A stretch of DNA of 64,000 nt from JAMZMI01 sp039970095 (GTDB lineage Bacteria; Bacteroidota; Bacteroidia; Cytophagales; Cyclobacteriaceae), in NCBI GenBank assembly GCA_039970095.1, contig JBDVMP010000053.1, forward strand, positions 1 to 64,000. Reading direction: 5' to 3'. Each line of letters begins with the position of its first letter. The stretch's first letter is position 1. The translations under genes were made by a program, and so were the position numbers. Positions 18,685-28,255 of this stretch are shown piece after piece. The notes beneath the pieces were generated by a model. The model searched no databases and was not told the origin of the DNA. It was given only the letters and a program-made list of their open reading frames with translations.

Positions 18685-20857
18685 TTCCAATATACTATTG
18701 CGTTGCTTGATCTTGTTGGTGTTCCTGACAGCAGGAGGAAGTTTGCGTGCCCTCAAGAGTGATCAATGGCGTATCATAAAGTCGGGCCATTTTGAGGGGC
18801 TGGCAAACGCTGAGGGTGAGGTCATTATCCCGCCGGTGTATGATGCCATCGGGTGGTCCGATGAGACAACCGAGGTACTTGGAGATGTAATTGGATATCT
18901 CGAAAACGAAAAGTGGGGGCTCGTTTCACTTAAAAACAAAAAGCTCACTTCTCCGCAATTCACCATACTTGAGCCTTATGCACTGGGCAAAGTAAAAGCT
19001 GCCATAAAGGGAAAGTTCAGCAATCACCTTTTTTATGGAATCATCAATAATAGAGGACAAGTGATAGTTGACTTCAATCACTTCTCTATCGATCATTTTC
19101 ATGACGACATGATGGTGGTTTCTCAATATGCAAATAGGTCGGTGTTTTATGGGCTGATAGACGGGGAACAGCGCGAAGTTCTTCCTAGCGCATTTACTCA
19201 GATCAACATGTTGGGAGACCTGATATTAGGTGAGCATGGTGACAAAAAGAAGCTTTTTGATTTGCAGGGAGATGCTATTTTTGATTTTTGGCTGGATAGC
19301 GTAACCCACTCTAAGGAGGGCTTTCTCGTGATGAGAGAAGGCAAGTACGGTTTTGTAAACTCAGATGGAAGCGTGAGGCATAAGGTTAATTATAAGAACT
19401 TGTCTGCAGACCAGCCCACTAAGTTTAACGAGTGGAGGATATTTCATGGAGAGTCGGAAACCAACACCAGAGTAGCTTGCGACTCACTTAAAAAAAATGG
19501 AAATGATACGTGGACAGCCCATGTCAATGAGACCCAGCACCTGTTAAAACTATCTGCAGATCGAATTTTCGACAATTCAGAAAATGTTTTGATGGATACG
19601 CACAGAGGTTACCTGATAACCCAAAACACCAAAACGCTGAAATGGAGTGCTTTTAAAGAATCGGGCGAAAGTGTGCTTCAAAATCAGGATTTTATCCGCA
19701 TAGACCAGAATTACTTGTATGCCCAAAATGGGAAAAGGTGGGACGTCTACAACTATTTCGGGCGAAAGCTTAATGATAAGACTTTCGGTCAGGTTTTGGG
19801 CAGTGTGGATAGAAAGGTGGCTGTGAGAAACCATGGGTACTGGGGTTGGATGGATTTTGATGGTAAAATGATTGTCAACTTTCGTTACGACCATCTGAAA
19901 TTGGGAGTTCGCGACGACCAGTTTATTATCAAATATGTGGGGCATTGGGGAGTGGCGGATTTTCATGGTCAGTACCCGATATCGCCCGACTATGATAAGA
20001 TAAGATCGGTTGGTGGATTGTATGTTGCCACCAAGGGTCATTCTCAGAAGATTTTTTCAGCAGACGGGGTTTTGATTCATCAAACTACCGGCCATGTTAG
20101 TGGCGAAGATTTGCTCATGATAAAAGAAGAAAGCGGATGGGGTGCGGTGCTCAATTCTGGTTTCGTAGTAGAGCCGGCCTATGATACCATCACTACTCTT
20201 GAGCATTATATTTTGGCGAGAAAAGATGCTTTTGTCCAGTTGTTTGACCCAAAAGGCAACCTAATCGTCGGTCTGGAGGACAGGATTCAGGATGTGTTGT
20301 CCTATGATGGGGAGTGGTTTGTCGTCAGAAAGGCCGATCAATATGGCTTTGTTGATGAAGAGGGGCGTCTGCGAATAGCCAATCGATATGATGATGCCAG
20401 ACCTTTTTCTGATGGGTTGGCCGCCATCAGACTCATTGGCAAATGGGGGTTTGTCGATAAAAAGGAACAGTTGACTGTCCAGCCTTTTTACAATGAGGTT
20501 GGTGATTTTGAGGATGGCCTGGCTGTAGTGAGGATTCATGATCAGTACGGGATTGTCAACAAGGGGGGAAATGAAATAGTGGATGTAGAATGGAAAAGTA
20601 TAGAAAGACAGCCTACCGGCAATTTTGTGGTGGTTGACTTTGATGACAATTACGGACTGGTCAATGCAGAAGGTGCAATTATCTTGTCTCCTATTTTTGA
20701 AAGCCTAGAGGATACTCCCGGAGGGGCGGTGGTAGCTAAGCGGTACGGAAAAAAAGGCGTACTGGATTACAAAGGGTTCTCCATACACCCGTTTGCGTAC
20801 GCCGACATTGAGATAGTAGGTGATTATACCCTTTTCCTAAAAACCAGGGAGAATTAA
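18653..20857 (+). CDS. exported WG-repeat protein
   Basis: A secreted protein of about 734 residues built from WG (KWG) beta-repeats. Units such as KWGLVS, YGFVNSDG, HWGVADFHG, QYGFVDEEGR, KWGFVDKKE and QYGIVNKGG recur from about 30 to the end. These repeats fold into beta-structures usually assigned to protein or ligand binding. There is no ATG near the 5' end. TTG 18653 yields a good signal peptide (basic RKKLNKR, then a hydrophobic stretch ending SLRA), and TTG 18626 is an alternative. The gene starts inside hemA in another frame, which suggests translational coupling. Function is unknown. Confidence 0.78.
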   Translation: MRKKLNKRLTNSNILLRCLILLVFLTAGGSLRALKSDQWRIIKSGHFEGLANAEGEVIIPPVYDAIGWSDETTEVLGDVIGYLENEKWGLVSLKNKKLTSPQFTILEPYALGKVKAAIKGKFSNHLFYGIINNRGQVIVDFNHFSIDHFHDDMMVVSQYANRSVFYGLIDGEQREVLPSAFTQINMLGDLILGEHGDKKKLFDLQGDAIFDFWLDSVTHSKEGFLVMREGKYGFVNSDGSVRHKVNYKNLSADQPTKFNEWRIFHGESETNTRVACDSLKKNGNDTWTAHVNETQHLLKLSADRIFDNSENVLMDTHRGYLITQNTKTLKWSAFKESGESVLQNQDFIRIDQNYLYAQNGKRWDVYNYFGRKLNDKTFGQVLGSVDRKVAVRNHGYWGWMDFDGKMIVNFRYDHLKLGVRDDQFIIKYVGHWGVADFHGQYPISPDYDKIRSVGGLYVATKGHSQKIFSADGVLIHQTTGHVSGEDLLMIKEESGWGAVLNSGFVVEPAYDTITTLEHYILARKDAFVQLFDPKGNLIVGLEDRIQDVLSYDGEWFVVRKADQYGFVDEEGRLRIANRYDDARPFSDGLAAIRLIGKWGFVDKKEQLTVQPFYNEVGDFEDGLAVVRIHDQYGIVNKGGNEIVDVEWKSIERQPTGNFVVVDFDDNYGLVNAEGAIILSPIFESLEDTPGGAVVAKRYGKKGVLDYKGFSIHPFAYADIEIVGDYTLFLKTREN

Positions 20858-22117
20858 TTATCCCACAACCACACTCGACGCGCTCGAAGGGTCAATGTGT
20901 TTGGTTAATGTGTCTGAAATATCTTCAGCTGAGATTTGATCTACGGTCTGCATAAAATCAAGCCAAAACTGATTGTTAAGTCCTGAAAGGTAATTTCCTG
21001 TTATTATCTGCATAGAGTTGAAGCAAGAATCAAACGACATCAGCCACTTTCCTTTTAAGTGGTTTTTGAGCAAGGCTAATTCTTCCTCGGTTGGTGGTGT
21101 CTGCTGCAGCTTGTAGATTTCGTTTTTAATCTCATCCACTGCCAGGCCTACTTTTTCCTTGAGTACGTCCGTCCCGATCACCCAGTATGATCCATGCTGC
21201 AAATGGACAATGTTAGAACTGATACCATAAGTCAAGCCCTTTTCCTCACGGATGTTTTTCATTAGCCTTGACCCGAAGAACCCTCCTAACAGCTCATTTG
21301 TAATTTTGAGTTTGTGTATGTCTGCGTGAGACTTATTGATGGTGGCTGATCCAAACCGGATGCTTGATTGTACCGAATTGTCCCACGTGATATTTAAGTT
21401 TTGATTGCCGGGAAGATTTGGAGAGGTTGGCTTCTTCGGTGCTATAAACTCAAATTTGGATAATCTGTCATTGACAATACTGAGTTCCTCAGGGCCCACA
21501 GCTCCCGCCATGAAAACAGTAGGACGAACCTTGAATTGCTCACTGAAAAAAGCTTTGACTTGATCCAGTGATGTGCCCTCCACGTCCTTAAGTGTCACCA
21601 ACTTGCCGTACGGGTGACCGGCACCAAAAATCGTTTCCCTAAACTTCAGTCCAGCAAAAGCATTGGTTTTGGCATGTTGCTGCTTGATTTGCTGAGATCT
21701 TATGGTTTTTAGTTTCTCAAATTCTTTCTCGGGGAAAATGGAATCGGCGAGTAGCTGGAAAAGCAAAGTTGCCTGATTGGAGAAAAACTTTTTGAGGCAG
21801 TACAGTCGGATATATAGATGATCCAGCGTAGGTGTGATCTCCAGGTGGCTGCCATGAAAGTCGATTTCATTGGCTATCTCAGCGCTGGATTTTTTACCCG
21901 TACCTTCGAGTAGCATTTTGCCGGCCAGATAGCTGATGCCAGAAACAGTTTCTGAAAACCGGCCAACAGGAATCACGATATCGAGCATGATCACAGGTTG
22001 TGCCTGCTGTTCTAAAACAACCAAATCTATTCCTTGCGCACCACTGATGGTTTGTGCTTCAGGAAAATTCGGTTTTGCTATTTTGTCTGATGGAGGTGCT
22101 GCCGTCCTGTCGAGCAT
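20858..22117 (-). CDS. M16 family peptidase-like protein, zinc site lost
   Basis: A 419-residue protein with the two-domain M16 fold; the second-half signature is HPYGKLVTLKDVEG. The HxxEH zinc motif expected at about residues 63-67 is replaced by YLAGK (in ISYLAGKMLLEGT), and no downstream Glu can rescue it. Such proteins usually serve as the non-catalytic partner of an active M16 protease encoded next door. No active partner gene is in this window. It lacks a signal peptide. It is 8 bp downstream of porV and reads as the last gene of the porU-porV operon. Confidence 0.85.
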   Translation of the reverse strand: MLDRTAAPPSDKIAKPNFPEAQTISGAQGIDLVVLEQQAQPVIMLDIVIPVGRFSETVSGISYLAGKMLLEGTGKKSSAEIANEIDFHGSHLEITPTLDHLYIRLYCLKKFFSNQATLLFQLLADSIFPEKEFEKLKTIRSQQIKQQHAKTNAFAGLKFRETIFGAGHPYGKLVTLKDVEGTSLDQVKAFFSEQFKVRPTVFMAGAVGPEELSIVNDRLSKFEFIAPKKPTSPNLPGNQNLNITWDNSVQSSIRFGSATINKSHADIHKLKITNELLGGFFGSRLMKNIREEKGLTYGISSNIVHLQHGSYWVIGTDVLKEKVGLAVDEIKNEIYKLQQTPPTEEELALLKNHLKGKWLMSFDSCFNSMQIITGNYLSGLNNQFWLDFMQTVDQISAEDISDTLTKHIDPSSASSVVVG

Positions 22118-22125
22118 GTGCCGAT

Positions 22126-23343
22126 TTATGATTCGGTTTGATCCATGTTAAACTGGAACGACAAACGGAGTGTTTCTGCCAAAGGGTGATCCTTTTGCTG
22201 AGGAACGAGGTAGGAAAAATCAAACCCGAAAACCTGGTACTTAAGACCAACACCTGCGGTGAAGTATTTTCTATTTCCTTTGTTTCTGTGCTCTGTAAAA
22301 TACCCTACTCGCACGGCAAACTTTTCCTGATAAAGGTATTCCGCTCCAAAAGAAAACATCAGTTCCTGCAGCTCTTCAGAAAAACCATTAGGTGCATCGG
22401 TAAATGAACCAAATGTGCCACTTAATAACGTTCGATTTGGGTCTTTTCCTCCACCCGGAGCTATCTGAAAACCTCCGGTAGCCGGATCAGGAATAGGGTT
22501 TCCGTCCTCATCTAATTCATAAATGGGAGGAGTAGGAACCAAAAGTTTATTTGCGTCTATCATCAGGGTGATAGAGTTGTAAGGGTCTATATTGGTTTTA
22601 AAAGCAGTACCTATTCTCAGGTTGCCTGGGATAAAATCCTCGTTGCTTTCATTGCTGTAATTCACCTTCTGTCCGAAGTTAGAGATGTTGGCTCCAAAGG
22701 AAAGTTCTGAGTCCGTTCCCGAGAACACGATGGGCTTGGTGTAGTACCAGCCAATATCTACGGCCACACTGGTTCCGGCTTTTGCGTCCGGCGCACCGCT
22801 AATATTACCAGCAATATTTGACCAGATAAATCGGGTCGAAACCCCCATTGACATGTTGTCAGTCAACTTTCGAGAGTATGTAGCATCTACAGCCAGTTCA
22901 TTGGGGTTTTCGATATTGAGTCGCTCGCCGTTTTCGTCGGTTAGTTGAATTTCACCCAAATCAAAGTACCTGAATGAAGCACCAAATGTCTGAATTCTAT
23001 CAATCTTTTTATAAAAAGTCAGGTAGTTGAGCGACATGTCATTGACGATCTTACCTAACCATGGAGAGTATGAAAATGAGACACCCAGATCGTTTTCTAT
23101 AAAAGCCAGCTTGGCGCTGTTCCAGTGAGAGCTATACACATCGGGGCTGGAGGCCACACCTGCATCTCCCATGGCTGAACCACGACTATCCGGTGCGAAA
23201 CTCACAAATGGCACGGCCACAGTGATCGGATTTCGGTTGTCGTCCTGACCAGTGATTTTCTGATTGTTCGATGACTGAGCAAGAACACCAACAGGGGTGC
23301 CAAAGGCTAGTACTAGTAAAGTCTGTATAAGACGTATTTTCAT
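22126..23343 (-). CDS. porV: type IX secretion outer-membrane protein PorV (LptO)
   Basis: A 405-residue outer-membrane beta-barrel. Residues 1-22 are a signal peptide ending VLAQ. The PorV signature follows: VPFVSFAPDSRGSAMGDAGV near 44, then SSHWNSAKLAF. PorV collects T9SS substrates from the translocon by their C-terminal domains and delivers them to the PorU sortase (established in Porphyromonas gingivalis). A Gly/Pro-rich extracellular loop near 265-300 is longer than in some homologues. It lies 35 bp downstream of porU, the usual order in Cytophagales. Confidence 0.93.
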   Translation of the reverse strand: MKIRLIQTLLVLAFGTPVGVLAQSSNNQKITGQDDNRNPITVAVPFVSFAPDSRGSAMGDAGVASSPDVYSSHWNSAKLAFIENDLGVSFSYSPWLGKIVNDMSLNYLTFYKKIDRIQTFGASFRYFDLGEIQLTDENGERLNIENPNELAVDATYSRKLTDNMSMGVSTRFIWSNIAGNISGAPDAKAGTSVAVDIGWYYTKPIVFSGTDSELSFGANISNFGQKVNYSNESNEDFIPGNLRIGTAFKTNIDPYNSITLMIDANKLLVPTPPIYELDEDGNPIPDPATGGFQIAPGGGKDPNRTLLSGTFGSFTDAPNGFSEELQELMFSFGAEYLYQEKFAVRVGYFTEHRNKGNRKYFTAGVGLKYQVFGFDFSYLVPQQKDHPLAETLRLSFQFNMDQTES

Positions 23344-23378
23344 TCTCTTTTGAAGATTAAAAAGTCTGCAAAGATAAT

Positions 23379-26300
23379 TTAATTATTGATTATGAGCCTG
23401 TTGATGACTTGATTGCTTGCTCCGTCTAAGGTGCTGGTTACTTGTAATTTATAAAAATACACACCCTTATCGAGTCTTTCCCCATTCTGATTGGTCAATA
23501 ATCGGGTCAAATTGTCAACAGTGTCAGTTACATCATCTAGCTCATAAATCCATTCGCTGGCCTTGCTTCCCATTAAATCATACACAGAGATTTTCACAAC
23601 GAGTGCTTCGCCCTGTCTGTCGTGCTTAAAGGTGAATGTTGTCTCCCCAGAATCCGAAACCGGGTTGGGGTAGTTCATTGCGTTAAACAATCTGATTTTA
23701 GGTTGGTCAGATACTTTAAACTCAACATACTTAGTGCTATAATTATTGTGTGTGTCCCAGATTTTTAGTTGCCCTTTGTATGTGCCTTTGTCAAAATTCT
23801 TGATGGGATAGACAATGCTACCCGAGGTGTAGTCGTCCTTAGTGGCAGTGTAATAATCGTTTAGAGAGATTATGAGCGTATCATTTAGTGTGAGTGTGAG
23901 GCTTTGATTGAATCCATTAGAACTGATGTTGATGCCACTTTCATCAGATACGCGCGCTACAAATAAGCTACTTGGTCCCACGATATCTCCGTTGTTGAAG
24001 TCTGGCTCATTTATATAAGTCTCTACGATAACAGGGGGTGTGTCGTCTGCCTCCGCTGAAGCGGTACCGCCCAAAACTACATTTCTACTTGCCCCGGATG
24101 CATCAATCATGGACTCCTCGCTGATGGCATAAGCCGTCAGGCGACCTTTTTCATATTTATATGATGAGTTTTTTGGCATCACAAAAGTTGCTTCGAATAC
24201 TCCCGACGTGACGCTCACATCACCTCGGTAAAGTGCATTGTCTTGTTCCTGATATTCAAATGGGTCATTCACTTCTCCGGGCAGACCTTTCTTAGGTTGC
24301 TCCGGGTTGTCCAGTCCTTTGGTTAGCTTTTCTCTAGGGATGTCCCAAAGTGTGATAGTGGCGGTTCCGTTGAAAGTTTCTAACACGGCAGTGTTGTCAT
24401 AGACCTTTCCTGTGATGGTCACCGTTTCCAATGCGCTGAGGGTATCCAATTCTGTGTCCAGGTCGTCAAATTTGATCTCATATTGAGGATAGTTGAGGGT
24501 AAGCATCGGGTCTCCGAGCAAGGCAAAATTTCTGTTGATCGGACCGCTGAGGCTGTTATTTTTTGTGAGTCGAATCACGTCACCTAACCTCAGGTGTTTT
24601 CCATTTTCTCGCAGGAATACACTTTCGTGAAAAGCAGCATTCACAAGCCTATTGGTACTCGCATATACTGCCCTTGTTGTTGTGAGTAGAGCGATGGCCC
24701 CTCCATTTGGGTGAAGCAGAAATTCTTCTGCTCCCGAAACTTTTGATGGATCGTCATAAACCCCGAAATTACAAGTGGCAGTGACGAAAAGTGGCAGTTT
24801 GTGTCTGTTGCTCAGCTCCGAGATCAGTGACATATCTATTATTTCCTCCTGCATCAAAACATTATAGCCTCCATGGCCCAGATAGTCCATGACGAGCACT
24901 CCCTCTTGCAGCCGTTCGTTTATGGCACGAACCAGGTCAGGGCTCTCCTGATCTTCTCCTATTTGATCAAAATTGTCAATGTACAATCTCGTGGAATTGT
25001 ATTCAGGACTCTCATCCTCCAAAATATCATTCATGTATTCCACATCCTCCATGTGTTGATTACCATCACCATCATCGGCCAGATAGGCTACCTGAGTTCG
25101 CCATTTACCTAATGTGTAGTCATTTGGCGTTTTGTATCTGATAATTTTGTTTACCACATCTTCAGCTTGCTCTATCGTTCTCACAGGGATTCGGCCTATG
25201 CCAATATCAAGGGTGTGGTCATGCACGGTGCTTTGGATGGGCGTGCCCGTACTGGTCTGATCCCCCTCGTACCAATCTCCTTCATCGTCTTCAAGGAAAC
25301 CAAAAAAATCATCGGATGAATGACTGAATAGCTTATGCAACGATTCTCTTGATTCATAAACGGGGACAAAATTGTGATCAGGAAGTGAGTTATAGGCTTT
25401 GTTTGGATGTCGTTTATTGAGCCATCGGTAGTCGTAGGAGCCGTCACCGAATAGCAGCCCATATTTCAATTTTTTACCTCCATTGATCCACACATACCTG
25501 AAATAATCCCTGATAGCAGTAATATCTTGCATGCCTGACGAAAACTCGTTGTAGATCTGCTGCGGAGTTACAATCTCAATGCTTAGCCCATCATTGGTTT
25601 GATGAAAGTCAGCTAGTCGTTGCGCTTCAGGTAGAAACTGCGGAGCACAGACGATTATGCCATCCGCGGAGATGTTGGATTTGATGTTTTGGTTCTGAAT
25701 CTTACCAAAAGCTTCGGGAGTTTTGGCCGCAGAAAGGTCAAATATCACGTATTCTTCTATTTGGCTGCTGGCCAATTGGTTGAAAGTTGCCGTGGAGGCT
25801 GAGGTGGTATAGAGCTGATTTTGAGGAATTGTCGGGTTATTAATATTCCAAACTAAAAAATCATTGGCGTCCCCGATGTTGATATTGTAGGTCGCATTTT
25901 GGTTTACAATTTTCCTATTTCTAAAAAGCGTTAGTCCATCGAATAAAGCAAGACTTCTCTCAAACCCCAGCACAAAATAGTCAAGGTGCCCCTGGCTTGT
26001 CTGGCCATTCACTCTGTTTTCATTGAAAATGATATCCAACCTCAGGTCTTCGGCTGCATTGTTTTCTTGAGAAAGAAAAACGGGGTATTCGTAGGCTCTA
26101 TCGGTATACGTGTTGGATGAAATCGCCTTGACTTGAACATTTACAGCTTCTGTCATATTTAGCAAAACATCGAAACTTGCAGCAAATAGTGAGGCACCCA
26201 ACAGTTTGATTTCTGCACCTATTGAGTCGCCTATGCCGGGGACATTGTAAGTGAAGGACTGCTCCGTTTTGTTTCCAAAAGCGGTGGTATAGGGTAGGCT

Positions 26301-26858
26301 GTACCACTCTCGCCCAGAGTTTAGAATGTTTTGCTCGTCAGGGGCGTTTATGATGAAGTCATGAAATGAGCTTACAATCGTGCCTGAGGTTGTCGGGTTG
26401 GCCTTGTTTGCGATTCTCAAACCATCCTCCCCGCCATAGGTGAGAAAGTAGTAGGTCGTGTCGGAGTAATAGTTGTTTTGGTGATCTACCGAACCATTTG
26501 AGAGTAATTGGGCTGTATGTGGGCTCTGACCATAAAAAAGGAAATAGTCACCGTCATCTAAAGAGTCATCGGACTCACCAAAGGCATAAATGGCATTTTG
26601 AAGAGGGTCCGAAGACCGGAAGATATCATTCTCCTGCGGAAGCATCGCTCCACCTTTCCCATATATCTTGACAGATTTGGGGTTGATAGCGTCAGAACTA
26701 ATGCCCAACTCATTGGAAAGGAAGTTTTTGTCAATCTTATAAACCCCATCTTCCGTGACCCCAAGTTTATACCAGTTGCCAGCGGACAGCACGCTTTGTC
26801 CTGCACAAACAGTGGAGGCACCAAGCATTAAGGCTATATAACAGGCTTTTAGATTCAT
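23379..26858 (-). CDS. porU: type IX secretion sortase PorU (C25 gingipain-like)
   Basis: A 1159-residue cell-surface transpeptidase that cleaves the CTD signal of T9SS cargo and attaches the protein to a surface glycolipid. Residues 1-20 are a signal peptide. The C25 peptidase domain carries the catalytic His in DYLGHGG near residue 660 and the nucleophile Cys in ATCNFG near 694. The C-terminus (about 1065-1159) is itself a type A sorting-like domain beginning MNYPNPVS and ending in a short INN strand. In characterised PorU the CTD is retained and docks the enzyme to PorV. The gene follows pssA by 36 bp. Confidence 0.94.
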   Translation of the reverse strand: MNLKACYIALMLGASTVCAGQSVLSAGNWYKLGVTEDGVYKIDKNFLSNELGISSDAINPKSVKIYGKGGAMLPQENDIFRSSDPLQNAIYAFGESDDSLDDGDYFLFYGQSPHTAQLLSNGSVDHQNNYYSDTTYYFLTYGGEDGLRIANKANPTTSGTIVSSFHDFIINAPDEQNILNSGREWYSLPYTTAFGNKTEQSFTYNVPGIGDSIGAEIKLLGASLFAASFDVLLNMTEAVNVQVKAISSNTYTDRAYEYPVFLSQENNAAEDLRLDIIFNENRVNGQTSQGHLDYFVLGFERSLALFDGLTLFRNRKIVNQNATYNINIGDANDFLVWNINNPTIPQNQLYTTSASTATFNQLASSQIEEYVIFDLSAAKTPEAFGKIQNQNIKSNISADGIIVCAPQFLPEAQRLADFHQTNDGLSIEIVTPQQIYNEFSSGMQDITAIRDYFRYVWINGGKKLKYGLLFGDGSYDYRWLNKRHPNKAYNSLPDHNFVPVYESRESLHKLFSHSSDDFFGFLEDDEGDWYEGDQTSTGTPIQSTVHDHTLDIGIGRIPVRTIEQAEDVVNKIIRYKTPNDYTLGKWRTQVAYLADDGDGNQHMEDVEYMNDILEDESPEYNSTRLYIDNFDQIGEDQESPDLVRAINERLQEGVLVMDYLGHGGYNVLMQEEIIDMSLISELSNRHKLPLFVTATCNFGVYDDPSKVSGAEEFLLHPNGGAIALLTTTRAVYASTNRLVNAAFHESVFLRENGKHLRLGDVIRLTKNNSLSGPINRNFALLGDPMLTLNYPQYEIKFDDLDTELDTLSALETVTITGKVYDNTAVLETFNGTATITLWDIPREKLTKGLDNPEQPKKGLPGEVNDPFEYQEQDNALYRGDVSVTSGVFEATFVMPKNSSYKYEKGRLTAYAISEESMIDASGASRNVVLGGTASAEADDTPPVIVETYINEPDFNNGDIVGPSSLFVARVSDESGINISSNGFNQSLTLTLNDTLIISLNDYYTATKDDYTSGSIVYPIKNFDKGTYKGQLKIWDTHNNYSTKYVEFKVSDQPKIRLFNAMNYPNPVSDSGETTFTFKHDRQGEALVVKISVYDLMGSKASEWIYELDDVTDTVDNLTRLLTNQNGERLDKGVYFYKLQVTSTLDGASNQVINRLIINN

Positions 26859-26894
26859 GACAACATCTCAACGAGTCTTGCGAGTCAAAATTAC

Positions 26895-27566
26895 TTAAAC
26901 GGGTTTTTGAGATACAAAATTCCCGATTATTGATAAAACGATATATGCTGGGATGATAATCACAATACCCGAAATGCCATGAATAACCAATGCTACTACC
27001 CCAATCAGCAGGATCAGATAGCGGAATATGTTTTCCTTGAATCCATAGTTTTGAAACTTCAACGCGATCATAGGTATGCTGGCCACCATCAAAGCGCATG
27101 AAGCAAATGTTATGATAAGCAGCCCCCAGCCTGGGATGGTATATGGAATAAATGTGAGTGAAGTAATCATGATGGCGTTGGCCGGAGTTGGCAGCCCCAG
27201 AAACTGATTTTCCTGACGTGTGTCCACATTGAATTTTGCCAGCCTGATTGCCGAAAACGGAGCAATCAAAATGCCCAGATAAGATAGTGTAAGTGGAGAT
27301 AGGTCGCTCGTGGCGATGGTTCCCTGCATGTAAAGAGCCGGCAATAAACCAAAAGAGATCATATCGGCCAGCGAGTCTAGTTGCTTGCCTATATTAGATT
27401 TTACGTGTAACAACCTTGCGGCAAATCCATCAAAAAAGTCAAATAAAGCGGCGATGAGTACGAAATAGATGGCATTCCAGAGGTCACCTTTCACAATCGA
27501 AATACACCCCAAAACCCCAACTATGAGATTCAGACAGGTTATTAAATTTGGGATGTGCTTTTTCAT
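26895..27566 (-). CDS. pssA: CDP-diacylglycerol-serine O-phosphatidyltransferase
   Basis: A 223-residue integral membrane enzyme that makes phosphatidylserine, the precursor of phosphatidylethanolamine. The CDP-alcohol phosphotransferase motif D-x2-DG-x2-AR-x8-G-x3-D-x3-D is complete: FDFFDGFAARLL near 42, then the Gly and two Asp in GKQLDSLADMIS. About six membrane segments are visible. The ATG overlaps the stop of the upstream hydrolase gene (TGATG), so translation is probably coupled. pssA-porU-porV order is conserved in relatives. The phosphatidylserine decarboxylase gene is not in the window. Confidence 0.93.
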   Translation of the reverse strand: MKKHIPNLITCLNLIVGVLGCISIVKGDLWNAIYFVLIAALFDFFDGFAARLLHVKSNIGKQLDSLADMISFGLLPALYMQGTIATSDLSPLTLSYLGILIAPFSAIRLAKFNVDTRQENQFLGLPTPANAIMITSLTFIPYTIPGWGLLIITFASCALMVASIPMIALKFQNYGFKENIFRYLILLIGVVALVIHGISGIVIIIPAYIVLSIIGNFVSQKPV

Positions 27567-28204
27567 CAGGCTTTTACAAATGGGTTGTTAATCTTTTCAA
27601 AACCTATGGTGGTTTCAGGTCCATGGCCGGGGAAAACCGTTGTTTCGTCGGGTAGTGTATAAAGTTTTTCGCGGATGTTCTGTAGCAACTGCTGGTGATC
27701 TCCTCCTGGCAAATCCGTCCGACCTATACTTTGCTTAAACAAAACATCACCGCCAATTAGGATACTGTCGGTTTTGCTGTAAAAAACCTGATGTCCCGGA
27801 GAGTGACCCGGAGCTTCCAATACCCGCAGCGTGATGCCTCTTATCTCAATAGTTTCGCCTTCCTTAATCAATCTGTCGGGTTCGCCTTTCGTGTATTGCT
27901 GAATGCCCCATTGTGGGCTATAGGCAGATACTGCTTCGTAGTTAGCAACCTCGTTTTCAGGAATCCACAATTCACAGCCAAAATGATCCTTGAGATAATA
28001 ATTGCCCAAAACATGATCTATGTGACAATGCGTATTTAATATGAACTTGACTTTCAGGTTTTCGCTTTCAATAAACCCAATGATTTCATCACGTTCATGT
28101 TTCTCGTAGCACCCCGGATCTATGATGATGCACTCATTTTTATCTCCTATCAGGAGATAGGTGTTTTCATAAAAAGGGTTAAATACGAAAGATTTAATTT
28201 TCAT
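27566..28204 (-). CDS. MBL-fold metallo-hydrolase (glyoxalase II-like)
   Basis: A 212-residue soluble zinc hydrolase. The metal ligands are in THCHIDH near residue 58, HSPGH near 135, GGDVLF near 155 and PGHGPET near 198, the full metallo-beta-lactamase set. It matches the short hydroxyacylglutathione-hydrolase-like subgroup. It lacks the C-terminal substrate domain of true glyoxalase II, so the thioester substrate is unknown. The start is ATG 28204, giving MKIKSFVFNPFYENTYL, the usual N-terminus. It is first in the minus-strand pssA-porU-porV run and is divergent from the FAD oxidoreductase gene. Confidence 0.87.
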   Translation of the reverse strand: MKIKSFVFNPFYENTYLLIGDKNECIIIDPGCYEKHERDEIIGFIESENLKVKFILNTHCHIDHVLGNYYLKDHFGCELWIPENEVANYEAVSAYSPQWGIQQYTKGEPDRLIKEGETIEIRGITLRVLEAPGHSPGHQVFYSKTDSILIGGDVLFKQSIGRTDLPGGDHQQLLQNIREKLYTLPDETTVFPGHGPETTIGFEKINNPFVKA

Positions 28205-28255
28205 GTCGTTTGTAGCAATCTGAATTCCTGCAAATTTGTGCAAAATAAGCGAGTC

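Noticed and set aside
28097..28255. Longer 5' end of the FAD oxidoreductase gene starting at 28097
   Set aside because: It would run antisense through the MBL gene, and the FAD motif belongs at the N-terminus.
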